A stretch of DNA of 64,000 nt from Betaproteobacteria bacterium. Its GTDB lineage: Bacteria > Pseudomonadota > Gammaproteobacteria > Burkholderiales > SG8-39. Both the position numbers and the translations under genes were made by a program. Below are positions 42,392 to 51,872 of this stretch, one piece after another (within the stretch, counting starts at the first letter, position 1; every line of letters starts with the position of its first letter). The stretch lies in the NCBI GenBank assembly GCA_947479645.1, contig CANKAJ010000003.1, positions 16,584 through 80,583 of the forward strand, read 5' to 3'. The notes beneath the pieces are model-generated. The model saw only the letters and a list, made by a program, of their open reading frames with translations. It made no database searches and was not told the origin of the DNA.

Positions 42392-42472
42392 TGTCATTCC
42401 GAGCGCAGCGAGGAATCTGCTGTTAATTCAAACCATAAAGCAGATTCCTCACCCTTCGGGTTCGGAATGACA
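42392..42472. repeat. palindromic dispersed repeat (TGTCATTCCGAGCGCAGCGAGGAATCTGCT type)
   Basis: Inverted arms TGTCATTCCGAGCGCAGCGAGGAATCTGCT ... AGCAGATTCCTCACCCTTCGGGTTCGGAATGACA; same core as the element at 18193-18350. Confidence 0.85.
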
Positions 42473-42492
42473 AATATCTTTGATTCCGGTTC

Positions 42493-42933
42493 TTATTTTT
42501 TGCCCGGCCGGAATTGCACCAGGGTGATGTCGGAAGTAATGTCTTCGAATACCGCTTCAACCGGCATGCCGATCTTGATGTCCTTGACAGCGCAGTCCAG
42601 GAAGTTCGTCGTCAGTCGCGGCCCCTCCTCCAGTTGAATCTGCACAACCGCATACGGAACCTTGCTCTCAAACCATTTGGTCCAGGGCTTGTGGAATACG
42701 ACGTAATTATGCAATGTGCCTCGACCGCTCATGCGGTCCCACTTGAATGACATCGAAAAGCAATGCGGGCAGGCGGGGCCGATCGGATACCAGGATTTCG
42801 CACACGAGTTGCAACGTTGCAAAATGATTTCGTGCTTGCGCGCCCCCTCCCAGAAGGGAAGTTCTTCCGGGTAGATGACAGGGAGGTATCGGCCGGTCTT
42901 CTCTTCGACCACTTTGTAGGATGGTTCCATCAC
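42493..42933 (-). CDS. Zn-ribbon domain-containing OB-fold protein (DUF35 type)
   Basis: LQRCNSCAKSWYPIGPACPHCFS zinc ribbon followed by OB-fold; adjacent to a thiolase. Confidence 0.92.
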   Translation of the reverse strand: MMEPSYKVVEEKTGRYLPVIYPEELPFWEGARKHEIILQRCNSCAKSWYPIGPACPHCFSMSFKWDRMSGRGTLHNYVVFHKPWTKWFESKVPYAVVQIQLEEGPRLTTNFLDCAVKDIKIGMPVEAVFEDITSDITLVQFRPGKK

Positions 42934-44094
42934 TTATCTCCTGAAAATCACGGTTTCGCCAAGGAAGCTGCCGTACTGGCACACCTCGGCATCCTTCACC
43001 TGCCTGGGTCCGCACTCATGCCGCAATTGCCTGATTGCTTCAATGAAAAGGTTCCACCCGACGACATGCCCCTCTGACAGCAGCCCACCGGAAGTATTGA
43101 TGGGCAGTTCTCCGCCAAGCTCGATGCGTCCATCCTTGATGAAGTCCTTGGCCTCGCCTGGACCGCAGAAACCAAAGCGCTCAAGACCAAACAGAACCAA
43201 TGGCGAAAATGCGTCGTAGGTAATCAGGAAGTCGATGTCCTTCTGAGTCACGCCCGCCATCTGGTAGGCATACAGATCCTCTTTCTGGGGCCTGTAGTTG
43301 AATACTTCCTGCTGCGCAACACCCAGACCAGGCAGGGTCAGATTGTGGAATTGCGGACCGGCATGCACGCCTTGCATCCCCGAGATATAGACCGGCGGCT
43401 TCTTGCAATCCCTGGCCCGTTCGGCCGACGTAATAATCAGGCACGCTCCGCCATCATTGTTCTGGCAGCAATCGAAAAGTCGCAGCGGCTCAACGATCCA
43501 GCGCGAATTCAGGTAATCCTCGCGCGTCATCGGACTGGTGCGACAGGCCAGCGGATTGAGTTGGGCGTGCTTGCGGAAAGCCATCGCAATCGGCGCGAGA
43601 TCATCGCCACTACCTCCATACATGTGGAAATAGCGCTGGGCAGCAATGGCTGCCCCAAACACCGGCCCCATCGCACCATAAGCCGGCGACTCGCCATGGG
43701 GTCCCAACCCCTGACGCCACATTTCAGTGTCCGCAAGCTGCCCGAAAGCCCTGCGCCTGCGGCCATGTACGATAGCCACGGCCTTTGCCATGCCGCTGGC
43801 TACCACCATGGCTGCCTGCTGCAGCATGGGCGCAATAAAGCGGCCATGACTCCAGCCCTGGTAGGCATAGCGCACGTCTGTGCCCACTGCTTCCAGAAAA
43901 CGGTCGTAATCGTTGCCAAACGACAACTGAATCAAGCCGTCAACGTCCTTGCGCTCCAGACCTGCATCTTCCAGCGCCAGATCGTAGGCTTCCACAGACA
44001 GCGCCAGCGCGCTCTTGTCCTGAAAGTTTCCGAGTGTCAGACCAACTCCGCAAACGGCCGTCTTATCGCGCATTGCCTGCGCCACTTGAGTCAT
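42934..44094 (-). CDS. thiolase family protein (non-specific lipid-transfer type)
   Basis: YDLALEDAGLERKDVDGLIQLS...GGACLIITSAERARD...ELPINTSGGLLSEGHVVGWN. Confidence 0.92.
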   Translation of the reverse strand: MTQVAQAMRDKTAVCGVGLTLGNFQDKSALALSVEAYDLALEDAGLERKDVDGLIQLSFGNDYDRFLEAVGTDVRYAYQGWSHGRFIAPMLQQAAMVVASGMAKAVAIVHGRRRRAFGQLADTEMWRQGLGPHGESPAYGAMGPVFGAAIAAQRYFHMYGGSGDDLAPIAMAFRKHAQLNPLACRTSPMTREDYLNSRWIVEPLRLFDCCQNNDGGACLIITSAERARDCKKPPVYISGMQGVHAGPQFHNLTLPGLGVAQQEVFNYRPQKEDLYAYQMAGVTQKDIDFLITYDAFSPLVLFGLERFGFCGPGEAKDFIKDGRIELGGELPINTSGGLLSEGHVVGWNLFIEAIRQLRHECGPRQVKDAEVCQYGSFLGETVIFRR

Positions 44095-44118
44095 GTTTCT
44101 CTTCCTTCCTGGTTGGAT

Positions 44119-45198
44119 TCAAATAACGATACAAGATTCTGCGGGCAGCCAGACACGTACGCGGTCTCCTGGAACCGGGAGACCAGGGCGTGCCGGCACT
44201 TCCGAAATCAAGATGCAGTTTTCCGAAATTCGGAGCGAATAACGAACGCGGTCGCCGAGAAAATCGGCCTCGTCAACAGTACCTTCAAAAACATTGTCCG
44301 GGGCACGATCGTCTGCAGTCAGAAGGTGGACCTGATGGTGCCGGATGATCAGGTTGCGCTGTTTGCCGGAGGCGCCATCCCCAATTTCGGTAACCCGCAA
44401 TCCCATTCCGCCGGCCAAGCGAAGCATGCCTGAAGCGTCCGTCAATTCAACCTGCAGCACATTGGCCTGACCAACAAACTCGGCCACAAACAAATGGGTT
44501 GGCCGGTCATACAGTTCGCGAGGCGTGCCTTCCTGAATGATTTCTCCATGATTCATCACACAGACACGGTCGGACAACACCATCGCTTCGATCTGGTCAT
44601 GAGTCACATAGACGGCCGTTACATTGAGCTCGTTGTGAATACGGCGAAGCAGGATGCGCATGGAATCGCGCAGGCGGGCATCCAGATTGGACAGGGGTTC
44701 GTCATAAAGAATAACGTCAGGATCAGCCACCAGAGCGCGTGCCAGCGCCACGCGCTGCTGCTGCCCACCCGAGAGCTGGGCGGGATAGCGCTCTGCATAG
44801 GCACTTACCGGCAGTTCCACCAGTTCCATCATGCGCTCCACCCGCTTGCGCTCATCAGTTCCACCAATATTCTTGATCTTCAGCGGGAACGCGATATTTT
44901 CATACACCGTCTTGTGCGGCCAGACCGCGTAGCTCTGGAACACCATGCCCATGTTGCGCTTGTAAGCAGGAACCGGTTTGCCTTTTCCGCTGACCGGGCG
45001 CCCCTGGATCTCGATCACCCCTTCATCGGGCACCTCCAGTCCGGCAATCATGCGCAATGTCGTGGTCTTTCCGGATCCACTGGGACCGAGCAAGGTTACG
45101 AATTCGCCTTTCTCAACGGTGAGATTGATGCCCTTGACTGCGGCAACCTCTCCGTAACGTTTCCACAGGTTGGTCAGCCTGATTCCTTCTGATGCCAT
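44119..45198 (-). CDS. ABC transporter ATP-binding protein (Fe3+/spermidine-putrescine type, TOBE domain)
   Basis: LLGPSGSGKTTTLRMIAGL Walker A; LSGGQQQRVALARAL; VILYDEPLSNLD. Confidence 0.95.
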   Translation of the reverse strand: MASEGIRLTNLWKRYGEVAAVKGINLTVEKGEFVTLLGPSGSGKTTTLRMIAGLEVPDEGVIEIQGRPVSGKGKPVPAYKRNMGMVFQSYAVWPHKTVYENIAFPLKIKNIGGTDERKRVERMMELVELPVSAYAERYPAQLSGGQQQRVALARALVADPDVILYDEPLSNLDARLRDSMRILLRRIHNELNVTAVYVTHDQIEAMVLSDRVCVMNHGEIIQEGTPRELYDRPTHLFVAEFVGQANVLQVELTDASGMLRLAGGMGLRVTEIGDGASGKQRNLIIRHHQVHLLTADDRAPDNVFEGTVDEADFLGDRVRYSLRISENCILISEVPARPGLPVPGDRVRVWLPAESCIVI

Positions 45199-45210
45199 GT
45201 ATTCTTCCCG

Positions 45211-46932
45211 TCAGTCGTGTGATCGAGTTCGGACGTCGGCCCCGAAGACCCATCGGAATACCACCACGATGGCACCCACGATCAGCAGTTGGACAATGGC
45301 CAATGCGCTGGCTATGCCATAGGATCCGTCAATCAGATAGGACCAGGTCAGTATCGGCAATGTCACCGACTTGACCCCGTAAAGAATGACCGACGTGCTG
45401 ATCTCCCGCATCACGATCATGAATATCAGCAGCCATGTCGAGGCCAGCACCGGTTTCAGCAAGGGCATGTTGACGAACATGAAAGTGCGCAGCGGCGAAG
45501 CCCCTGACACGGTTGCCGCCTCCTCGAGGCTACGGTCAATCTGCGACAGGCCCGAACTGGTCGTTCTGACGCCATACACGAGATAGCGAATCACAAAAGC
45601 CAGCATCAGAATCCAGACGGTCAGATACAGCGGCGTTCCAACATAAGCCCACAGCATACCGACACCAAATACGGTACCAGGAATTCCAATGGGCATCGCA
45701 ATCAGATAGTCCGCAAACGCCAGTGGACCACTCTTGCGCCTGACCATGCGATAGGCCAGCAGCAATCCGAGCACGGCGCAAATGGTGGCGGCTCCTGTTG
45801 CCAGATAGACTGAATTGCGCAAACCCAGCATCATGTCTTCGGCTACAAACAGTTGCTGAAAATTCTGCAATCCAAGCTGCGCGATCGTCAGTCCGGTGGT
45901 GCGAACCGGGATGAGCGCGCGTAACAACACCGCCCCCAGCGGCACGGCAACCCCGACAATGAATACGGCCGCGCAAACCGCAAACACGACCGGACGCAGC
46001 GGCCCAAGACGGGTGACGGCCGGCTTGTAGCCTCGCGCAGTCACCGTGACAAACCGCTCCGAACTGCGGGTCATGCGCCGGTACCAGTACAGGCCTATCG
46101 CCGAAATGATCAACAGCAGTGTTCCTGCCGCAGCAGCACCCGGCAGATCTGAGGGATACGCATTGGTTCTCTGATAGATCGCATAGGCGAGCGTGTCATA
46201 ACGAATGTGCGACCCCAGAAAGCCTGGTATCGCAAACTGCTCAAGAGCAAGCGTAAAAATAAACAGCCCGGCGGCGCCAATGCTGCCCACCATGATCGGC
46301 ACGGTAATGCGCATCAGTCGCTGCCACAGATTGGCACCCGACATTTCAGCAGCCTCTTCCAGCGCCGGATCCATGGCCCTGAATGTGCCAACATTCAGGA
46401 TGAATGCGTACGGAATGAAGTAAAACACCATCACGGCAATGATCCCGCCGTATGAGTAGATGTTTATGATCGGTTCAACCGCACCGGTCAGCGCCTGCCA
46501 CCACACATTGAGCAATCCGGCCCGCGGATCAGCCAGAACCGACCAACCGATTACACCGACCAGCGGCGAATAGAGCATGGGAAGGAGGAACAGCATTTCA
46601 AACGTCCGCTTCCCGTACACGTCGGTGCGTGTCACCGCCCAGGCCAGAAACACACCCAATCCACAGGCAATGATCATGACCGGCACCGCCAGGCTGATCG
46701 AATTGATGGTCGCCGACTGCGTCCATCCGTTATCGAACAGTCCGGCATAAACCGACTGAAGATTATCGAGCGTCCAGGTTGCTCTGCGTGAACCGGGACT
46801 GTGCGTGCGCAAGGCGCCATACAACAAGGCACCCAGCGGCGTCAGAACAAGGCCGGCGACGACTGCAAGCAGCCCCCATGACCATACGCGCGCACTCGTC
46901 GAGGTCGGCGCCGCCAATGTGGATGTACTCAC
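45211..46932 (-). CDS. ABC transporter permease (FbpB-like fused permease)
   Basis: 573 aa, two BPD permease modules, EEAAEMSGANLWQRLMRITVPIM and EEAATVSGASPLRTFMFVNMPLLKP EAA loops. Confidence 0.95.
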   Translation of the reverse strand: MSTSTLAAPTSTSARVWSWGLLAVVAGLVLTPLGALLYGALRTHSPGSRRATWTLDNLQSVYAGLFDNGWTQSATINSISLAVPVMIIACGLGVFLAWAVTRTDVYGKRTFEMLFLLPMLYSPLVGVIGWSVLADPRAGLLNVWWQALTGAVEPIINIYSYGGIIAVMVFYFIPYAFILNVGTFRAMDPALEEAAEMSGANLWQRLMRITVPIMVGSIGAAGLFIFTLALEQFAIPGFLGSHIRYDTLAYAIYQRTNAYPSDLPGAAAAGTLLLIISAIGLYWYRRMTRSSERFVTVTARGYKPAVTRLGPLRPVVFAVCAAVFIVGVAVPLGAVLLRALIPVRTTGLTIAQLGLQNFQQLFVAEDMMLGLRNSVYLATGAATICAVLGLLLAYRMVRRKSGPLAFADYLIAMPIGIPGTVFGVGMLWAYVGTPLYLTVWILMLAFVIRYLVYGVRTTSSGLSQIDRSLEEAATVSGASPLRTFMFVNMPLLKPVLASTWLLIFMIVMREISTSVILYGVKSVTLPILTWSYLIDGSYGIASALAIVQLLIVGAIVVVFRWVFGADVRTRSHD

Positions 46933-46962
46933 CTTTTAATACTTAAGCCGTCAGACTTCTGG

Positions 46963-48099
46963 TCAACGTTTCCAGCCGAGGATTCGTCTCATCTCCGGCA
47001 TCAACTTCTCGTAGTTCTTGTCCCAGTCATCCATATCCGGAATCCAGCGCGCTTTCGCCGGGTAAGGCTGCCACCAACTGGTCTGCTTGAGCTTTGCAAT
47101 GGCCGAGCGCTGCTCGACCGCCCCCTTCAGGGTCGGTCGAGCCTGAACCGTCTCCACCGCTTTGGCGCCCTCGGGCGTAAAGAACCACGCGCTGAACAGC
47201 CGCGCAGCCGCAGGGTGCGGTGCCTGCTTGGAAATGGCCATGTAGGTGTTAGTAAATGATGGGGCGACATCCGGATAGGTCCAGGCGGTCTTGTCCCCTT
47301 TCAGAAACTCGATCATCGCCACGGAATCCCAGTTCGGGATAAACACCGAGATGGCACCGGCAGCCAGATCCTCCCGCCCCGGCGCCGAACCGGGATACAA
47401 ACGCGGGTTTTGTGCCGCCAGTTGTTCAACGAACTTGCGGCCGTATTCCGGCCTGCGATAGAACATCAGAAAAGTCGCAAACGCGACCCCGCCACCGGCC
47501 GGCTCATTAATACCGATCTTGCCCTTCAATTTGGGATTTAGCAGACCATTCCAGGTCTTGAACATTTCCTTGGCTTCTGCGTGCGGAATATGATCGGGAT
47601 TGTAGGAGATGACAATGTCAGTCCACTTTGGACTGTACGCGATGCCAGGCAGGTAGGTTCCCTTGTCCAACTTCTTGTCCAGATCGGCGAGGGTATACCT
47701 CAGGTACAAGCCCTCCTCGGCCAGGTCGCGCATGCCGGCGGGATCGGCCGAATAATTCACGTCCATCACGTGCTGACCGGCACGCTCCTCGGTCATGAAC
47801 TGCTGGGTTCCCAGAACGCCTACCTTACGATCCGATTGCACCTTGATGCCAAATCGAGCGGTAAAAGCTCGCGCAAATTCGGCCATTTCATCAACGGGTG
47901 AACTGTAGCGCACCAGCAACGTGCCTTCGCGCTTGGCTGCATCAATCAGACGCGGCGTAATTTCGACGGTTTCGACAGCTTGTGCGTGTGCGGACTGGGA
48001 TTGCACGCCAAGAATACCGCCCGCGCCGGCTGCTGCAAGCGCGGTACCGGCCCGCAAAAATGAACGGCGACCGGGCAAGATGATTTTGGAATCTGACAT
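46963..48099 (-). CDS. ABC transporter extracellular substrate-binding protein (Fe3+ type), Tat-like signal
   Basis: GRRSFLRAGTALAAAGAGGILGVQ leader; solute-binding family 1/6-like sequence. Confidence 0.9.
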   Translation of the reverse strand: MSDSKIILPGRRSFLRAGTALAAAGAGGILGVQSQSAHAQAVETVEITPRLIDAAKREGTLLVRYSSPVDEMAEFARAFTARFGIKVQSDRKVGVLGTQQFMTEERAGQHVMDVNYSADPAGMRDLAEEGLYLRYTLADLDKKLDKGTYLPGIAYSPKWTDIVISYNPDHIPHAEAKEMFKTWNGLLNPKLKGKIGINEPAGGGVAFATFLMFYRRPEYGRKFVEQLAAQNPRLYPGSAPGREDLAAGAISVFIPNWDSVAMIEFLKGDKTAWTYPDVAPSFTNTYMAISKQAPHPAAARLFSAWFFTPEGAKAVETVQARPTLKGAVEQRSAIAKLKQTSWWQPYPAKARWIPDMDDWDKNYEKLMPEMRRILGWKR

Positions 48100-48207
48100 A
48101 GCTGCTCCTCCGAGGGGGACTACGCTAGTTTAGAGTTCTTATTTTTAGACCAACGATCGTAAGCGTATCACTTTCTGACTGTCAAGCTTTCGGCTAACGT
48201 TGCCGCT

Positions 48208-50013
48208 TCATCCTGCGCGCAGCGCTTTCCATTTCTTCGGCAGTTGAATTTCCCTTGCCGTCGGATAACCATCCAGACCGTTGTGCAAGAAAATATAGGC
48301 ACTGTTGCGTGCCGGGTCACCCGTCACAACGACCATGTAGTCATCTGCCTCCCACACGATGGGAACCAGTCGCTTTGGATCATCGGACTCATGGAACACC
48401 CGCGGCAGGCGGCCCAGGCGCGCTTCGCTCGCCAGGTTCCAGGTCGGTTTTTGCGTCCAGTCGCGCAGAATGGTCTCAACCTCGCCTGCCGGCCTGCGCG
48501 CAAGGCGAAACAGCTCACGCTTGAAATCCTGCTTGGACCAGCCGCTGGCGGCCATGGTCTGCGCAAGTATCGGCGACAACATCACCAGCGGGCGCAAAGA
48601 GCCTCCGGTCGTGCCAACGGTAAAGGTGAGATGCCAGAAGTGCTGACTTGCCATCGCCGCTGCGAGATAGGGCATCATCTGTTCCGGCGTGCTGCCCGAT
48701 ACCGAGCCGATATGATTGCCGCCGGCAAATCGTGTAACCGTCACCACATTGCTTCCGGCGGGAAAACCCATTTCCTCACTATTGGATTCCCAGCCGATCC
48801 TGGAGATGACATCCTCATTCTCGGCAACCACCACACGCCAGGTATTGCCAAAAGTCGCCTTGTCATTGCGATGAGGCAGAAAGCCCGCGACATTGCGCAG
48901 ATAGAGTCTCCAGAATCGGCCGATGGTTGTATTGGCCCGAAAACCATCGCGCATGACACCTTGCGTGAAATTGAATCCGAGTTCCTTGATAATCGGCCCA
49001 TTGATCAGTATCAGCGTGTCACTGCCAGGGGTGTTACCGCTATGCTCCACTCCATAGTACGGATCTGCCATCGCTTCGATCAGTGCGACCAATATGGGCA
49101 TGTACTCCGGACGACAACCGGCCATGACACCATTGACCGCCACGCTCCAGACCGTCGCCGCTCGTCGATCAGGCAGCATCACGCCGAGCACATCTCCAGG
49201 ATCGCGATCGGTATAGCGCAGGAATGCCTCTACCCGCTGGCGCGTCGGAATGTGTATGGGCAGACCGTCGGAGAGTTCGTTCCGGTAAAAGTAGTCTTCG
49301 ATCTCATCGGCCGTGCCATGAACGACGATGTCACGTGCGCCAGGCTCGACATCGGCATCGGCCTGTTCAGGCTGCGTCAGCAGATTGGAGATAACCCTGT
49401 CCAGGGTGGATTCGATGATATTGCGCTTCAGCGTCTCGCTGCTCTGAACACCGGGGTGGCCAGGCACTGCGGCAACCGGAAGATTGGGCATGCCCTGCCC
49501 CATTGCAGCTGCCGAAGCCAGGCCCAGAAAGCCATCGCAAACCAGTGAAGAAGTCGGAACGCCCAGCGCTTCACACGCTGCACTGGCCCGCAACACGGCG
49601 GGCGTGCAGCTGCCTCAACAGCCCATGCCGCAAATGACGGCATCGACCCCCAGTTCACGAAATCGTCGTGGCAGCGACGCGAGTATGGCCTTCTCATCGG
49701 AGCCCTGAATGCTGCCGAACTCGCGCCAGCTTATGAAACGCACCCCCGGAAAGCGATCGCGCAGCCCATCTTCAAGACAGGCGAACACCTCGTCACCGCG
49801 AAACAGATAATCCCAGAGCTGGACAACAGTCTTTCCTTCAAGCGTATCCAGACGCCGTGCCAGCGGTCTGGCGGCAGTCTGGCGTGGACTGCGGGGCCAG
49901 AATGCCTCCAGTTGCTCGCCCTCTTCAGGCAACACGCTGACACTCAGCTTGCGGCCATCGCTTTGGGCACCGCCTTGGGCAGCCTGGCTGATCTTTGTTT
50001 TTGACGCCCGCAT
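48208..50013 (-). CDS. UGSC-family selenoprotein (in-frame TGA = selenocysteine at 49615-49617)
   Basis: ORFs 49615-50013 and 48208-49596 share one frame. Continuous translation ...GVDAVICGMGC-(TGA)-GSCTPAVLRASAACEALGVPTSSLVCDGFLGLASAAAMGQGMPNLPVAAVPGHPG... A SECIS-like hairpin follows the TGA. Confidence 0.88.
49577..49610 (-). promoter_or_regulatory. bacterial SECIS-like hairpin
   Basis: 5'-GCUGCAC GCCCGC [CGUGUU] GCGGGC (CA) GUGCAGC-3'. 7-bp and 6-bp perfect helices, 2-nt bulge, 6-nt loop with G at loop position 2; loop starts 18 nt after the UGA. Confidence 0.8.
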
Positions 50014-50157
50014 CCTGCCCCCTTTTGACCGCTTCCAGTCAAACTCAGAATGATCTTCTGCATCCTTGATGCAACAGATAAGTCAGCCTCCACATCCCGA
50101 CTGATAGCTCTGATGATAACCGGGATGGCGGGTGCCGGTGGCACGATTGCGGTAACT

Positions 50158-51405
50158 TCAATTGACTGGTTTGGCAATTTCCAACTTGATGCCACGGGCA
50201 CCTGGCGCCATTGGCGACGAAACAGCCTCAAGGTCGCCTTTCTGTGGCGTCGCAAGGCCGGATTTGGAAACACGCGCCACAACCACCACGCGTGGAAATG
50301 CGGAAACTTTCAGGGTTGGCGTCATTGCCATGGAATCGTCCAGCGAAAAATCAAAAGGCAGGTCTTTGACCTGGCGACGCATCACCGCCAGCGGCATGCG
50401 TGGTCCTTCTGCCGCTCTTGCAAAAACAAACACGGAATCTTCCGGCCCCACCTTTGACCCCGCTGAAGGGGAAAGAACGACACGACCACTGAGTGAAGCT
50501 ACAGGACTCGCCGATACCCCGGGACTCGCCTCAGCTTCCTTGGACGCTGACTTGGCTGGCGGCACGCCCATGCGGCTTTCCGCTTCGGCGATACTGCTGC
50601 GGACCGAGCCGGCAAATTCCGACTCAGGAGGAACCAATGCCAGCGCGCGCTTCCAGGATTTGGCTGCGCCGCTGAAGTCATTGCGATTAAAAGCAATGGT
50701 GCCGGCAATGGAGAGCGCTTTCACGTTATCGGGATCGATGGCGAGCGCTCGCGTAATCAGTGCCGCCGGCTCGCCCTCCAGTTTTTTGCCTTGCGCCATG
50801 GCAAGCACGTCGGCAAAATCCGCCAGTAGCTGGGCATCCTTCGGCTGCAGGCTGACAGCCTTCGCATATGCCCGTGCAGCGTCGTCGTAACGACCGACTG
50901 CGGCCTTGGAGCGCCCCAGAAGAATCCAGCCATCAATATCGTCGGGCCTCTCCTTCAGTCGCTCGGCCAGCCGGTTGACCATGCCTTCGATCTGCTCGGC
51001 AGTCACCGCATGCGGACTGCCCGAATTGGCTACTGCTGCTTGAGGGGAAAACGCGTCGGGATTGCCAAGCCAGGAATACAGGCCCGCTGCGAAAAGCGGA
51101 ACCGCAATGGCAACAACGATGGCTGCCCGCGCCGAGCGCGTGCGCGTCCCGATTGCTGCGTCCGCGCCATCGTCCAGGACACGTCGCTCAATCTCGCCAC
51201 GCGCCATTTCCCACTGCTCGCGGGTAAGAATGCCGGCTGCAAGTTCTGCATCGAGTTCGGCCATCTGCTCGCGATAGATGCCGACATTGCTCGCCAGCAT
51301 ACCGGAAGAAGAAGCACCCTTGCCATCACGGGAAAGCAATGGCCACAACAACAAGGCAAGCACCAGTGCTACCAGCAAAACGGAAAAAACAACAAAGAGC
51401 ATCAC
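50158..51405 (-). CDS. ccmI: c-type cytochrome biogenesis protein CcmI
   Basis: N-terminal 2 TM, LTREQWEMARGEIERRVLDD, TPR region; terminal position in the ccm operon. Confidence 0.92.
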   Translation of the reverse strand: MMLFVVFSVLLVALVLALLLWPLLSRDGKGASSSGMLASNVGIYREQMAELDAELAAGILTREQWEMARGEIERRVLDDGADAAIGTRTRSARAAIVVAIAVPLFAAGLYSWLGNPDAFSPQAAVANSGSPHAVTAEQIEGMVNRLAERLKERPDDIDGWILLGRSKAAVGRYDDAARAYAKAVSLQPKDAQLLADFADVLAMAQGKKLEGEPAALITRALAIDPDNVKALSIAGTIAFNRNDFSGAAKSWKRALALVPPESEFAGSVRSSIAEAESRMGVPPAKSASKEAEASPGVSASPVASLSGRVVLSPSAGSKVGPEDSVFVFARAAEGPRMPLAVMRRQVKDLPFDFSLDDSMAMTPTLKVSAFPRVVVVARVSKSGLATPQKGDLEAVSSPMAPGARGIKLEIAKPVN

Positions 51406-51872
51406 TCGGGTTGTACTCCAGATTCCAGAATTTTCTTGGCGCGCGCACGCTCCGCGTCATCGAGCGGCACTTCCTCGATTTGGGACGTCCGGCGTCGCCG
51501 CAGGACAACGAAAAGAAAGACGAACGCGCCGGCAAGCAATGCAAATGGACCAAACCAGAGTAGCATCGTCGTCGCTTTCACCGGTGGACGGTAGAGCACG
51601 AAGTCACCATAGCGCTCCACCATGAATGAAATAATGGCTTCATTGCTGGCGCCTGCTTTGAGCTTCTCGCGAACCTGATTCTTGAGATCAATTGCCAGCG
51701 GCGCGTGCGAGTCGGCGATGGTCTGGTTCTGACACACGAGACAGCGCAACTCCTCGGAAATGGCGGTAACACGCTTTTCAAGCTCGGGGTCTTCTGCAGC
51801 AGGTGCCGCTTCCTTCCCGAAGCTGGTACCTGCAAACAGGCAGATCAGGAGCAAGAGCAATAGTTTATGCAT
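51402..51872 (-). CDS. ccmH: cytochrome c-type biogenesis protein CcmH
   Basis: ISEELRCLVCQNQTIADSHAPLAIDLKNQVREKL motif. Confidence 0.96.
   Translation of the reverse strand: MHKLLLLLLICLFAGTSFGKEAAPAAEDPELEKRVTAISEELRCLVCQNQTIADSHAPLAIDLKNQVREKLKAGASNEAIISFMVERYGDFVLYRPPVKATTMLLWFGPFALLAGAFVFLFVVLRRRRTSQIEEVPLDDAERARAKKILESGVQPE

Noticed and set aside
43345-44433. 362-aa plus-strand ORF
   Set aside because: Antisense to thiolase and the ABC ATPase genes; no recognizable domain.
48244-49548. 434-aa plus-strand ORF
   Set aside because: Antisense to the UGSC selenoprotein; composition His/Arg-rich with no recognizable motif. Shadow ORF of GC-rich coding DNA.
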